This document shows, piece after piece, positions 50,615-58,372 of a stretch of DNA of 64,000 nt. The notes below the pieces were generated by a model. The model saw only the letters and a list, made by a program, of their open reading frames with translations, had not been told where the DNA came from and did not search any database. Position 1 is the stretch's first letter, and the number at the start of each line of letters is the position of its first letter. A program made the position numbers and the translations under genes. This stretch comes from Ideonella sp. (GTDB lineage: Bacteria; Pseudomonadota; Gammaproteobacteria; Burkholderiales; Burkholderiaceae_C): assembly GCF_016702655.1 (NCBI RefSeq), contig NZ_JADJDO010000001.1, positions 434,001-498,000 of the forward strand, given 5' to 3'.

Positions 50615-52030
50615 GTGGGCGCCCCGCCGCGACCGCAGCCGGGCGACGAACCCGACGCGACGCCCGGGCCGCAAGCCAGCCTGCCCGGCATGGCGGCGTG
50701 GAGCGAGGTGGGCGACGCCGATCTGCTGGCCGGCCCGCGCGCGGTGTTCTCGACCAACCCGCCCGGCCGCGCGCCGGCCGAGTTGCCGAGCATCGGCCAC
50801 ATCGGGCGCTACGCGCTCAAGTACCGCATCGGCGCCGGCGGCCTGGGGACGGTCTATGCCGCGCACGACCCGACGCTGTCGCGCCTGGTCGCGATCAAGA
50901 CCGTCAACCTCGAACTGCCCGCCGAAGAGCGCGAGCAGTTCAACGCGCTGTTCCTGAACGAGGCGCGCGCCGCGGCCGGCCTTTCGCACCCGAACATCGT
51001 GACCGTGTTCGACGCCGGCGTCGGCGACGGCGGTGCCTACATCGCGATGGAGCTGCTCAAGGGCGCCGACCTGCGCCAGCTCGTCCTCGAAGGCTGGCGG
51101 CCGACCCCACAGCAGGCGGCGCAGCTTGCGCGCCAGGTTGCCGAGGCGCTGGCCTATGCGCACGCGCATGGCGTAGTGCATCGCGACATCAAGCCCGCCA
51201 ACATCTTCATGGTCGCGCGCGCGCATCCGCGCGTGCTCGACTTCGGCATCGCGCGCGTGACGCATCGCCACGACCTGCCGGTCGAGCACGAGGAGGTCTC
51301 GGGCGGATCGCCCTACTACATGGCGCCCGAGCAGATCCTGGGACGGCCGGTCGATGCGCGCAGCGATGTCTACGCCCTCGGCGTCGTGCTCTACGAACTG
51401 CTCACCGCCAGGCGCGCCTTCGCCGGCCACACGCTGGCCGAGATCCAGCGCGCCGTGCTCGAGCAGCGGCCGCCGCTCGCGAGCGACGTGGTGCCTGCCG
51501 TGCCGGTGGCGCTGGCGCGCATCGCCGCGCGCGCAATGGCGCTCGACCCCGACAGCCGCTATCCGTCGGCGGCCGCGCTGGCGCGCGAGCTGCAGCAGTT
51601 GCGCGCGCTACGCGGCCCGACCGCAACGAGCGCAGACGCGGGAGCACCGACATCGCCCGCAAGGCCGCGTCCGCGCGTGCGCTGGAGCGTCGCGCTGGCC
51701 GTAGCGCTGCTGATCGTCGCCTGCGCCGCGGGGCTCTGGTTCGTCATGCGCGACCGCGGCAGCCTAGCGCCACTGCCGGCAGCGGTTGCCGCGCCCGCGG
51801 CGGCAACGGGCGCGCGCGGCCTGGTGCAGATCGATGCCAGCCCCTGGGCGCAGGTGGAAGTCGATGGCGTTGCGATCGGCCTCTCGCCGCCGCTGACGCA
51901 ACTCACACTGCCCGAGGGGCGCCACCTCATCACGCTGCGCCATGGCGATGCGCAGCCGCCGCACAGCGCGGCCGTCGAGGTGGCGTCGGACCGGCCGGCC
52001 CGCGTCGCGCATCGCTTCTCCACTCGCTGA
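50615..52030 (+). CDS. Ser/Thr protein kinase with PEGA-like extracellular domain
   Basis: A 471-residue protein from GTG 50615. The kinase domain spans about residues 68-330 (RIGAGGLGTVYAAHDPTLSR, HRDIKPANIFM, VLDFGIARV, YYMAPEQILGRPVDARSDVY). A single membrane helix (WSVALAVALLIVACAAGLWF) follows near residue 355. The external C-terminal ~90 residues resemble PEGA domains (VQIDASPWAQVEVDGVAIG, LPEGRHLITLRHG). It starts six bases after the aminotransferase stop. Targets unknown; not closely similar to the two kinases of the 38-45 kb block. Confidence 0.9.
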   Translation: MGAPPRPQPGDEPDATPGPQASLPGMAAWSEVGDADLLAGPRAVFSTNPPGRAPAELPSIGHIGRYALKYRIGAGGLGTVYAAHDPTLSRLVAIKTVNLELPAEEREQFNALFLNEARAAAGLSHPNIVTVFDAGVGDGGAYIAMELLKGADLRQLVLEGWRPTPQQAAQLARQVAEALAYAHAHGVVHRDIKPANIFMVARAHPRVLDFGIARVTHRHDLPVEHEEVSGGSPYYMAPEQILGRPVDARSDVYALGVVLYELLTARRAFAGHTLAEIQRAVLEQRPPLASDVVPAVPVALARIAARAMALDPDSRYPSAAALARELQQLRALRGPTATSADAGAPTSPARPRPRVRWSVALAVALLIVACAAGLWFVMRDRGSLAPLPAAVAAPAAATGARGLVQIDASPWAQVEVDGVAIGLSPPLTQLTLPEGRHLITLRHGDAQPPHSAAVEVASDRPARVAHRFSTR

Positions 52031-52091
52031 CGGTACGGCCCGGCTGCCTGATGCCCTCGCGCATAATCGTCCGCCAAGCCCCTCCGCGCCG

Positions 52092-52511
52092 ATGCCCAAG
52101 CCTGCCCGAGCCGACCCGCCCTTCAGCCACGCACAGCGCGTGTACTGGGAAGACACCGACGCCGGCGGCGTGGTGTTCTACGCCAATTACCTCAAGTTCT
52201 TCGAGCGCGCGCGCACCGAGTGGCTGCGCGCGGCGGGCCATTCGCAGCAACGCCTGCGCGAGGAGACGGGCGCGATCTTCGTCGTCGCCGAGACTCACGT
52301 GCGCTATCTGCAGCCGGCGCGCCTCGACGACCTGCTCGACGTGACGGTCGAGGTGCTCGAAGGCCGGGCAGCGACGCTGCTGATCGCGCAGCAGGCGCTG
52401 CGCGCAGGCACGCTGCTTGCCGAAGGCACGATCCGGATCGCCTGCGTCGACGCGCAGTCGCTCAAGCCGCGCCGCATCCCGCTTGCGCTCGAAGGAACGT
52501 CGGTTACATGA
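52092..52511 (+). CDS. ybgC: tol-pal system-associated acyl-CoA thioesterase
   Basis: A 139-residue hotdog-fold protein with RVYWEDTDAGGVVFYANYLK and FFERARTEWLRAAG, the YbgC 4HBT signature with the catalytic Asp in DTDAGG. It hydrolyses short acyl-CoAs and is linked to Tol-Pal function. It overlaps tolQ by four bases. A CATAAT-like box lies near 52063, upstream of the ATG. Confidence 0.95.
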   Translation: MPKPARADPPFSHAQRVYWEDTDAGGVVFYANYLKFFERARTEWLRAAGHSQQRLREETGAIFVVAETHVRYLQPARLDDLLDVTVEVLEGRAATLLIAQQALRAGTLLAEGTIRIACVDAQSLKPRRIPLALEGTSVT

Positions 52512-53209
52512 ACCAGGACTTGTCGATCTTCACCCTCGTGCTGCAGGCGAGCCTCGTCGTGCAGATCGTGATCGGCGGCCTGCTCGCCGTCTCGCTCGCG
52601 AGCTGGAGCGTGATCTTCGGCAAGGTCTTCGCGCTGCGCGGGCTGCGCGCCGGCAACGACGACTTCGAGCGCGAGTTCTGGGCCGGCAAGAACCTGAACG
52701 ACCTGTACGCCGCCGCCGGCGCCAAGCCCGCCGCATCGCCGATGGAGCGCATCTTCGCGTCGGGCATGCGCGAGTTCCTGAAGCTGCGCGAGCGCCGCGT
52801 CGCCGACGCAAGCACGCTGCTCGACGGCGCGCGGCGCGCGATGCGCGCGAGCTACCAGCGCGAACTCGACATGGTCGAGTCCAACCTGTCGTTCCTGGCC
52901 TCGGTCGGCTCGGTGTCGCCCTATGTCGGCCTGTTCGGCACGGTGTGGGGCATCATGCATGCCTTCATCGGCCTGTCGAACCTGCAGCAGGTGACGCTCG
53001 CGACCGTCGCGCCAGGCATCGCCGAGGCGCTGGTGGCAACCGCGATCGGCCTCTTCGCCGCGATCCCGGCGGTGATCGCGTTCAACCGCTTCGCGCGCGA
53101 CATCGACCGCATCGCGATCCAGATGGAGACCTTCATCGAGGAGTTCTCCAACATCCTGCAGCGCAACGCGAGCCAGGTTGCCGCGCCCGCGGCGGGCACG
53201 CCGCGCTGA
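52508..53209 (+). CDS. tolQ: Tol-Pal system protein TolQ
   Basis: A 233-residue inner-membrane protein of the MotA/TolQ/ExbB family. The first helix is ASLVVQIVIGGLLAVSLASW, and the conserved segments GSVSPYVGLFGTVWGIMHAF and APGIAEALVATAIGLFAAIP are present. With TolR it uses the proton gradient to energise TolA. The start overlaps ybgC. Confidence 0.97.
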   Translation: MNQDLSIFTLVLQASLVVQIVIGGLLAVSLASWSVIFGKVFALRGLRAGNDDFEREFWAGKNLNDLYAAAGAKPAASPMERIFASGMREFLKLRERRVADASTLLDGARRAMRASYQRELDMVESNLSFLASVGSVSPYVGLFGTVWGIMHAFIGLSNLQQVTLATVAPGIAEALVATAIGLFAAIPAVIAFNRFARDIDRIAIQMETFIEEFSNILQRNASQVAAPAAGTPR

Positions 53210-53217
53210 TTGCGCAG

Positions 53218-53649
53218 ATGGCCAGCGTCATCCGCCGCACCGGCTCGCGCCGGCGCACGATCAACGAGATCAACATGGTCCCGTTCATCGACGTCATGCT
53301 CGTGCTGCTGATCATCTTCATGGTCAGCGCACCGCTCATCACGACCGGCCTCGTCGACCTGCCCACGGTGGGCAAGAGCCGCCAGCGCCCCGAGCATGTG
53401 GTCGAGGTCGTGGTCGGCGTCGACGAGAGCGTGCGCGTTCGCATCGACGGCAAGGCCGAGGGCGCGGCGATCCCGCTCGCGCGACTGAAGGCGCGCGTGC
53501 TCGAGGCGCAGGCCGGCAAGCCCGAGACGCCGGTCGTGATCTCGGCCGACCGCGCGGTCAAGTACGAGGCCGTCGTCAAGGTCATGGATACGCTGCAGCG
53601 TGCCGGCGTGCAGCGCGTCGGCCTGTCGGTCAAGAATGCCGGTGCCTGA
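53218..53649 (+). CDS. tolR: Tol-Pal system protein TolR
   Basis: A 143-residue ExbD/TolR family protein. INEINMVPFIDVMLVLLIIF has the essential membrane Asp, followed by a periplasmic domain (VVISADRAVKYEAVVKVMDT). It lies eight bases after tolQ and four bases before tolA. Confidence 0.97.
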   Translation: MASVIRRTGSRRRTINEINMVPFIDVMLVLLIIFMVSAPLITTGLVDLPTVGKSRQRPEHVVEVVVGVDESVRVRIDGKAEGAAIPLARLKARVLEAQAGKPETPVVISADRAVKYEAVVKVMDTLQRAGVQRVGLSVKNAGA

Positions 53650-53652
53650 GCG

Positions 53653-54510
53653 ATGAATGCCGCCGCGTTGGTGTTGCCGCGCGAGGCCTTCGCGCCCCGC
53701 GAACCCGAGGGCCGCGCGCGCGGCATCGGCCTGTCGGTGCTGGTGCACGCGGGGCTCGTGGTCGCGATCGCATTCGGCGTGAGCTGGCGCAGCCACACCC
53801 CCGAGGCCTACGAGGCCGAACTCTGGGCGGCCGTGCCGCAGGCGGCCGCGCCGCGCGCGGTCGAGCCCGAGCCGGTACCCGTCGCCCCGCCGCCGAGGCC
53901 GGCGCCGGTCGTCGTCGCGCCGCCGCCGCCCAAGTCCGCTGAAGTGCCGGACGCGAAGATCGCGATCGAGAAGGCACGCCAGGAGCAACTGCGCAAGCAG
54001 CAGCAAGAGGCCGCCGAGCGCGAGCGCCGCCGCGCCGCCGAGGCCGAACAACGCCAGGCTGCCGAGAAGCGGCGCCAGCAGGAGGCCGAGAAGCAGCTGA
54101 AGAAGCAGCAACAGGCTGCCGACGAGCGCGCCGCGCAACAGCGCGAGGCCGAGCGGCAGAGGAACCTGCAGCGCATCCAGGGCCTCGCCGGTGCGAGCGG
54201 CGACGCATCGGCGCGCGGCACGGCATTGCAGTCGGCCGGGCCGTCGGCAAGCTATGCCGGCATGATCGTCGCGCGCCTGAAGCGCGAGAACAACTTCATC
54301 GGCGCGGTGGCCGGCAACCCCAAGGCCGAAGTCGAGATCCGCGTCAGCCTCGACGGCACCATCGTCGGCCGCCGCCTCTTGCGCAGCAGCGGCGTCGCGG
54401 CCTGGGACGAGGCCGTGCTGCGCGCGATCGACAAGGCCGGCGCGCTGCCGCGCGACACCGATGGCCGGGTGCAGAACCCGACGCTCGTCGTGTGGGGGCC
54501 GCAGGACTGA
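53653..54510 (+). CDS. tolA: Tol-Pal system protein TolA
   Basis: A 285-residue protein. It has an N-terminal membrane anchor (IGLSVLVHAGLVVAIAFGVS), a Pro-rich stretch, a long charged coiled-coil (about residues 100-175, KARQEQLRKQQQEAAERERR onward) and a TonB/TolA C-terminal domain (YAGMIVARLKRENNFIG ... WDEAVLRAIDKAGALP). It spans the periplasm to contact TolB and Pal. The normal next genes tolB and pal are absent; a group II intron region follows instead. Confidence 0.95.
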   Translation: MNAAALVLPREAFAPREPEGRARGIGLSVLVHAGLVVAIAFGVSWRSHTPEAYEAELWAAVPQAAAPRAVEPEPVPVAPPPRPAPVVVAPPPPKSAEVPDAKIAIEKARQEQLRKQQQEAAERERRRAAEAEQRQAAEKRRQQEAEKQLKKQQQAADERAAQQREAERQRNLQRIQGLAGASGDASARGTALQSAGPSASYAGMIVARLKRENNFIGAVAGNPKAEVEIRVSLDGTIVGRRLLRSSGVAAWDEAVLRAIDKAGALPRDTDGRVQNPTLVVWGPQD

Positions 54511-54655
54511 TACCCGTTTGCATTCATTCGCATCAAGTGCGCAGTTGCCTGTGGTCACGAAGCGAGTCGTGGCTTTCATGGGACTTGCTGCTCATCGGTA
54601 GTTGCGGTTCTGTGGTGGCGCGAGGTCGAGGCCACCGGGTGACCGGCTGCCTCCG

Positions 54656-54731
54656 ATCGGGATAGGGGCCGACCCAGCGGGTCGGGCCCCTCCCACACCA
54701 CCCGGCATGCGGGTCCGCACCGGGCGGTTCG
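54656..54731 (-). ncRNA. group II intron domains V and VI
   Basis: Domain V runs about 54731-54692: the outer stem is CCGCCCGG/CCGGGTGG and the inner hairpin TGCGG-ACCC-GCA. Domain VI is the stem GGGCCCGACCC-GCT-GGGTCGGCCCC with an unpaired A in CCCCTATCCC, eight bases from the 3' end, the expected position for the lariat branch point. Confidence 0.8.
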
Positions 54732-54741
54732 AGAGTTGAGG

Positions 54742-56121
54742 TCAGGAGAATTTGGGCACTCCCAGGCGGTCGAAGTAGGCGATGGGCAACAACCGGTTCA
54801 ACCCCAGCGCACTGGTGTGCCACCAGCGGCGCAGGTTGCCCGCGATGCACAGCGCCTCGTCGACGCGTGCACCCAGCTTGCGCAGCTCCCGGTAGGCCGT
54901 CGTGCCGCGCCGCCAGTGCTTGAGCTGCACGGCCCGCAGCCGATGCCGCAGCCACTGGTCGAGTTCGTGCATCACCGTGGGCGTGTGTGCCAGCCGGAAG
55001 TACGCCTTCCAGCCCGGCACGTAGGCCCGCAGATCCGCAGCGATTTGCACCAGACTGCGACCCCTGCCGCGGCGCGTGAGCTGGCGCAGCCGCTCGCGCA
55101 GCTTGTCCAGCGCCTGGCCCGCAACTGCCAGTTTGGCCCCATCCTTGGACGCCCGCAAGCAGTAGCCCAGGAACTTGCGCCCCCAGACTCGGGCCACCGC
55201 CGTCTTGGACTCGTTGACCTTGAGCGCCAGCTTCGCGTAGCAGCCGCGCAGCGCTTGCAGCACCCGCTCGCCCGCCCTGCGGCTCCCGACGTAGACGTTG
55301 CAGTCGTCGGCGTAGCGCACGAACTTGTGGCCCCTGCGCTCCAACTCTCGATCCACTTCGTCGAGCAGCACGTTGGCCAGCAACGGGCTCAGCGGCCCGC
55401 CCTGCGGCGTGCCCTCGAACCTCTCGCTTTGCACCCCGTGCGCCAGGATGCCCGCTTGCAGGTAGCGCCGGATCAGCCGCAGCACCCGCTTGTCCGCAAT
55501 CCGCTTGGCCAGCCGGTCCATCAGGATGTCGTGGTTGACGCGGTCGAAGAATTTCTCCAGGTCCACGTCCACCACCACGCGATAGCCGGCCTGCACGTAC
55601 TGCTGCGCCTCCAACACCGCGCCGTGCGCGCTTCGCCCCGGCCGGAAGCCGTGGCTGTGCGCGCTGAACGTCGGGTCGATGAGCGGTTGCAGCACTTGCA
55701 GCAGCGCCTGCTGGATCAACCTGTCCACCACGGTCGGTATCCCCAGCTCGCGTGTCCCGCCTCCCGGCTTGGCGATGCCCACGCGGCGCACCGCAGCGGG
55801 CCGGTAGCTGCCGTCGAGCAATGCGGCTCGGATGCCGGGCCACGCTGTGCTGAGATATTCGCCCGTCTCCAGCACCGTGCGTCCATCGACGCCGGCACTG
55901 CCCTTGTTGGCCTTGACGCGTTTCCACGCCGCCGCCATGTTCTCTCTGGCCAGCGCCTGCCCCAGCAGGTCACCAGCCCCGCAGTCCGTTTGTGCATGCC
56001 GCGCCAGCGTGGCTTCATCGCTCACGGCTTCAGGCGCAGCTTCACCGCGCCCCGCCCCCGTGCGCCCCAGTCCACCTCGCGGCTTCGCGGGCTTCTGATG
56101 CATTGCCTTGCCAAGCGTCAT
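54742..56121 (-). CDS. ltrA: group II intron reverse transcriptase/maturase
   Basis: A 459-residue protein. The RT fingers/palm hold MAAAWKRVKANKGSAGVDGR, VVDVDLEKFFDRVNHDILMD and FRPGRSAHGAVLEAQQYV; the catalytic FVRYADDCNVYVGS lies near residue 268. The maturase X domain follows (FLGYCLRASKDGAKLAVAG ... LVQIAADLRAYVPGWKAYFR). There is no C-terminal HNH endonuclease, so target priming would use replication forks or other ends. The start is taken at MTLGKAMHQ (56121); the open frame extends further into intron domain I-III sequence. Confidence 0.93.
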   Translation of the reverse strand: MTLGKAMHQKPAKPRGGLGRTGAGRGEAAPEAVSDEATLARHAQTDCGAGDLLGQALARENMAAAWKRVKANKGSAGVDGRTVLETGEYLSTAWPGIRAALLDGSYRPAAVRRVGIAKPGGGTRELGIPTVVDRLIQQALLQVLQPLIDPTFSAHSHGFRPGRSAHGAVLEAQQYVQAGYRVVVDVDLEKFFDRVNHDILMDRLAKRIADKRVLRLIRRYLQAGILAHGVQSERFEGTPQGGPLSPLLANVLLDEVDRELERRGHKFVRYADDCNVYVGSRRAGERVLQALRGCYAKLALKVNESKTAVARVWGRKFLGYCLRASKDGAKLAVAGQALDKLRERLRQLTRRGRGRSLVQIAADLRAYVPGWKAYFRLAHTPTVMHELDQWLRHRLRAVQLKHWRRGTTAYRELRKLGARVDEALCIAGNLRRWWHTSALGLNRLLPIAYFDRLGVPKFS

Positions 56122-56642
56122 GTCGCGTGACTGTCCTCTCGTTCGGCCCTTACGGCCTCTGCGGCCTGCCTCGACTACTACGGCCCTTGCTGACTTCTCG
56201 CTCCGGTTCACAGCCGTCGCCCTTTCAGGCACGAGGCGAGATCTCCCCAGGTAAGAACGCGATCCTTCACCGCACAACCGCCGCATCTACGTCGCCTGGC
56301 CCTTGGCCACAAGAGCTTTGCAGTAGACAGCCTGCTCGCCCTGGCCGGCGCCGCCTCATATGCCATTCGTGTTCCTCGGCTCACGGTTTGCGCTCCACGC
56401 TTCCTCCCCACGCTCGGTCACCCTCGCGCAGTTGCGCTTCGCTTGCCTCGCTGTGGCCAGCTCGGCCGGGGACTCGCACCCCGAAGATCGCGCCCATGCT
56501 GGGCGCACTGTCCCCGCCGCCCGCCGGCGCGCCGGCAGGCGTCTCCTCCTCTACCTGCGGCATCCGGTCACCCGGCGTCCTCGACCCGGCCGCTTCGGCG
56601 CGCTGCCCAGGTAGGCTGCGCGCGCCTTGGCGGTGCTACGAG

Positions 56643-56756
56643 CGTCAGGGTGGGCTGGCGCGTTCTGCGCAGGTAAAGGAGGAGACGCCAGCCCTCAGGC
56701 TGGCGCCGGGGGAGAGAGCCCAGGCACGGAGCAGAGCGCGCCGGTTCGCCCTGACG
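56643..56756 (+). ncRNA. putative structured RNA/repeat element, copy 2
   Basis: Arms of 26 bases at 56643-56668 and 56731-56756 pair completely, with five G-U wobbles (plus-strand reading) and no mismatch. The 62-base interior holds AGGTAAAGGAGGAGACGCC, the hairpin CGCCAGCC-CTCA-GGCTGGCG, then CCGGGGGAGAGAGCCC and CACGGA. The core matches copies 1 and 3, but arm and hairpin sequences differ, with pairing preserved. It lies 62 bases from the start of copy 3 and points the opposite way. Confidence 0.68.
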
Positions 56757-56914
56757 ATCTCGCGCCGAGCCCCGCATGCGCGTTCTCGGGCAGTGCGACC
56801 GATTCGAGTTGGAGCGCAGACGCGACACCCCGTCCCATGCGATTGAATGCACAGCCGCATGAATCGAGGGGGTCCGGTCCGCTTCTCGCGTCACCATGCC
56901 CGGCGAGCCGGACG

Positions 56915-58372
56915 CTACAACAGCGGCGCAACGAGCGACGCCACGCCTTCGAGCAGGCGCGCGTGGCGCGGCCTCGCACCCCAGGCGGCCGCGTCGACCG
57001 CACGCGCGCTGCGCAGGTAGCTCCGCTGCAGGGCGGACAGCGCGGCATTGAACTCGGCGTCGTAGACGGCGAGCATCAGCTCGAAGTTCAGGTGCAGGCT
57101 GCGCATGTCGAGGTTGACGGTGCCGAAGAGCGCGAAGGCATCGTCGACGGTCACGCTCTTGGTGTGCAGCAGGCCACCCTCGAACTGCAGCACCTGCGCG
57201 CCGGCGGCGAGCAGGTCGTCGAAAAAGGCCCGGCTGGCGTAGGTGACGAGGATCGAGTCGTTGACCGCAGGCAGGATGATCTGCACCAGGACGCCGCGCA
57301 GCGCCGCGTTCTGCAGCGCGAGCGCGAGCGCCGGATCGGGGACGAAGTAGGGCGTCGTCAGCACCACGCGCTCGCGCGCGGCGGCAACGGCATCGACGAG
57401 GATGCGCAGGTTGGCCGCGCTCTCGATGCCCGGCCCCGACGGCACGACCTGCACCTGCGCCGCGCCGCGCACCGCGCGCCGCGCCTCGAATGCCGCGTCG
57501 CCCGAGGGCGAGAACGCAACGCCGGTCTGCAGGCTCCAGTCGAACAGGAACACCGCGCGCAGCGCCGCCACCGCCGGGCCTTCGATGCGCACCATGGCGT
57601 CTATCCATTCGCCCACGCCGGCGTCCTGCTTGAAGAAGCGCGGATCGACGAGGTTCATGCTGCCGGTGTAGGCGATGTGCTCATCGACGACGACGATCTT
57701 GCGGTGCAGGCGCAGGTCGGCGCGACGCCAGATCATGCCGAGCGGGCCGATCGCGAGTGCCGCCTCGAGCACGATGCCGGCCTTGCGCATCCGAGCCGGT
57801 GCAGCGGTCTTCAGGAAGGCCTTGCTGCCGAGCGCATCGAGCAGCACGCGGCAGTGCAGGCCGCGCTGCGCGGCGCGTTCGAGTGCCGCCTGCACCTCGT
57901 CGGCGACGCCACCGGCGTTCCAGATATAGAAGGCCAGGTCGACACTGTGTACGGCAGCATCGATGTCGGCGACGATTGCGCGCAGGATGGCCTCGGCGCC
58001 ATCGTGCAGCGCGAGCGTCGAGCCGCCGAGCACCGGCAGGCGGCTCGTCCGGTGCGCGAGCCGCGCCAATCCGCGCCAGCACGGCGCGAGCGCGGCCGGA
58101 TCGACGACATCGGCCGCCCACAGCGGCGGCGCGACCTCGGCGATGTGGCGGTAGAACGCATGCGCGCGGCGCAGGCGCCGGCGCCCGATCGGGCGCTCGC
58201 CAAACAGCGCGTACAGCACCAGGCCTGCCAGCGGCAGCACCACGACCAGGAACAACCAGGCGAAGGCGCTGCCCGCCGGCCGGCGCACCCAGATCACGCG
58301 CAGGCCGACGCCGAACGCGATCGAAAGGTGGCCCGCGATGCCCGCTGCTGCGGCGAGGCTGTCGATGTTCAC
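56915..58372 (-). CDS. cls: cardiolipin synthase-type phospholipase D family protein
   Basis: A 485-residue protein. Two N-terminal membrane segments (IAGHLSIAFGVGLRVIW; SAFAWLFLVVVLPLAGLVLY) are followed by two HKD motifs, HRKIVVVDEHIAYTGSMNL near residue 224 and HTKSVTVDDAFALFGTVNLD near 402. It joins phosphatidylglycerol units into cardiolipin at the inner membrane. Its ATG overlaps the upstream flavoprotein stop by four bases. Confidence 0.93.
   Translation of the reverse strand: MNIDSLAAAAGIAGHLSIAFGVGLRVIWVRRPAGSAFAWLFLVVVLPLAGLVLYALFGERPIGRRRLRRAHAFYRHIAEVAPPLWAADVVDPAALAPCWRGLARLAHRTSRLPVLGGSTLALHDGAEAILRAIVADIDAAVHSVDLAFYIWNAGGVADEVQAALERAAQRGLHCRVLLDALGSKAFLKTAAPARMRKAGIVLEAALAIGPLGMIWRRADLRLHRKIVVVDEHIAYTGSMNLVDPRFFKQDAGVGEWIDAMVRIEGPAVAALRAVFLFDWSLQTGVAFSPSGDAAFEARRAVRGAAQVQVVPSGPGIESAANLRILVDAVAAARERVVLTTPYFVPDPALALALQNAALRGVLVQIILPAVNDSILVTYASRAFFDDLLAAGAQVLQFEGGLLHTKSVTVDDAFALFGTVNLDMRSLHLNFELMLAVYDAEFNAALSALQRSYLRSARAVDAAAWGARPRHARLLEGVASLVAPLL

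Larger units (their letters stand above)
54656..56508 (-). mobile_element. group II intron with reverse-transcriptase ORF
   Basis: The intron is about 1853 bases. The 5' end at 56508 reads GTGCGCCCAGCATGGGCG followed by a GGGGTGCGAGTCCCC block, typical of bacterial group II introns. The 3' end at 54656 closes with domains V and VI and the sequence CTATCCCGAT, with a branch-point A eight bases before the end. The ORF lies in domain IV. Exons on both sides belong to the same structured repeat. The RT is uninterrupted and domain V looks intact, so the intron may still splice and move. Confidence 0.85.
54632..56580 (-). repeat. structured repeat element, copy 3, interrupted by a group II intron
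   Basis: Read on the minus strand, the 5' part (56580-56509) has a left arm with CCGGGTGACCGG, the core AGGTAGAGGAGGAGACGCC and a hairpin (CGCCTGCCGGC / GCCGGCGGGCG with one G-U pair), ending GGCGGGGACA. The 3' part (54655-54632) starts CGGAGGCAGCCGGTCACCCG, whose CCGGTCACCCGG is the complement of the left arm. When the intron is removed the element matches copy 2, where CACGGAGCAG stands at the same place. This fixes both intron borders and shows that the element predates the intron. Arm pairing is weaker than in copies 1 and 2. Confidence 0.65.
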
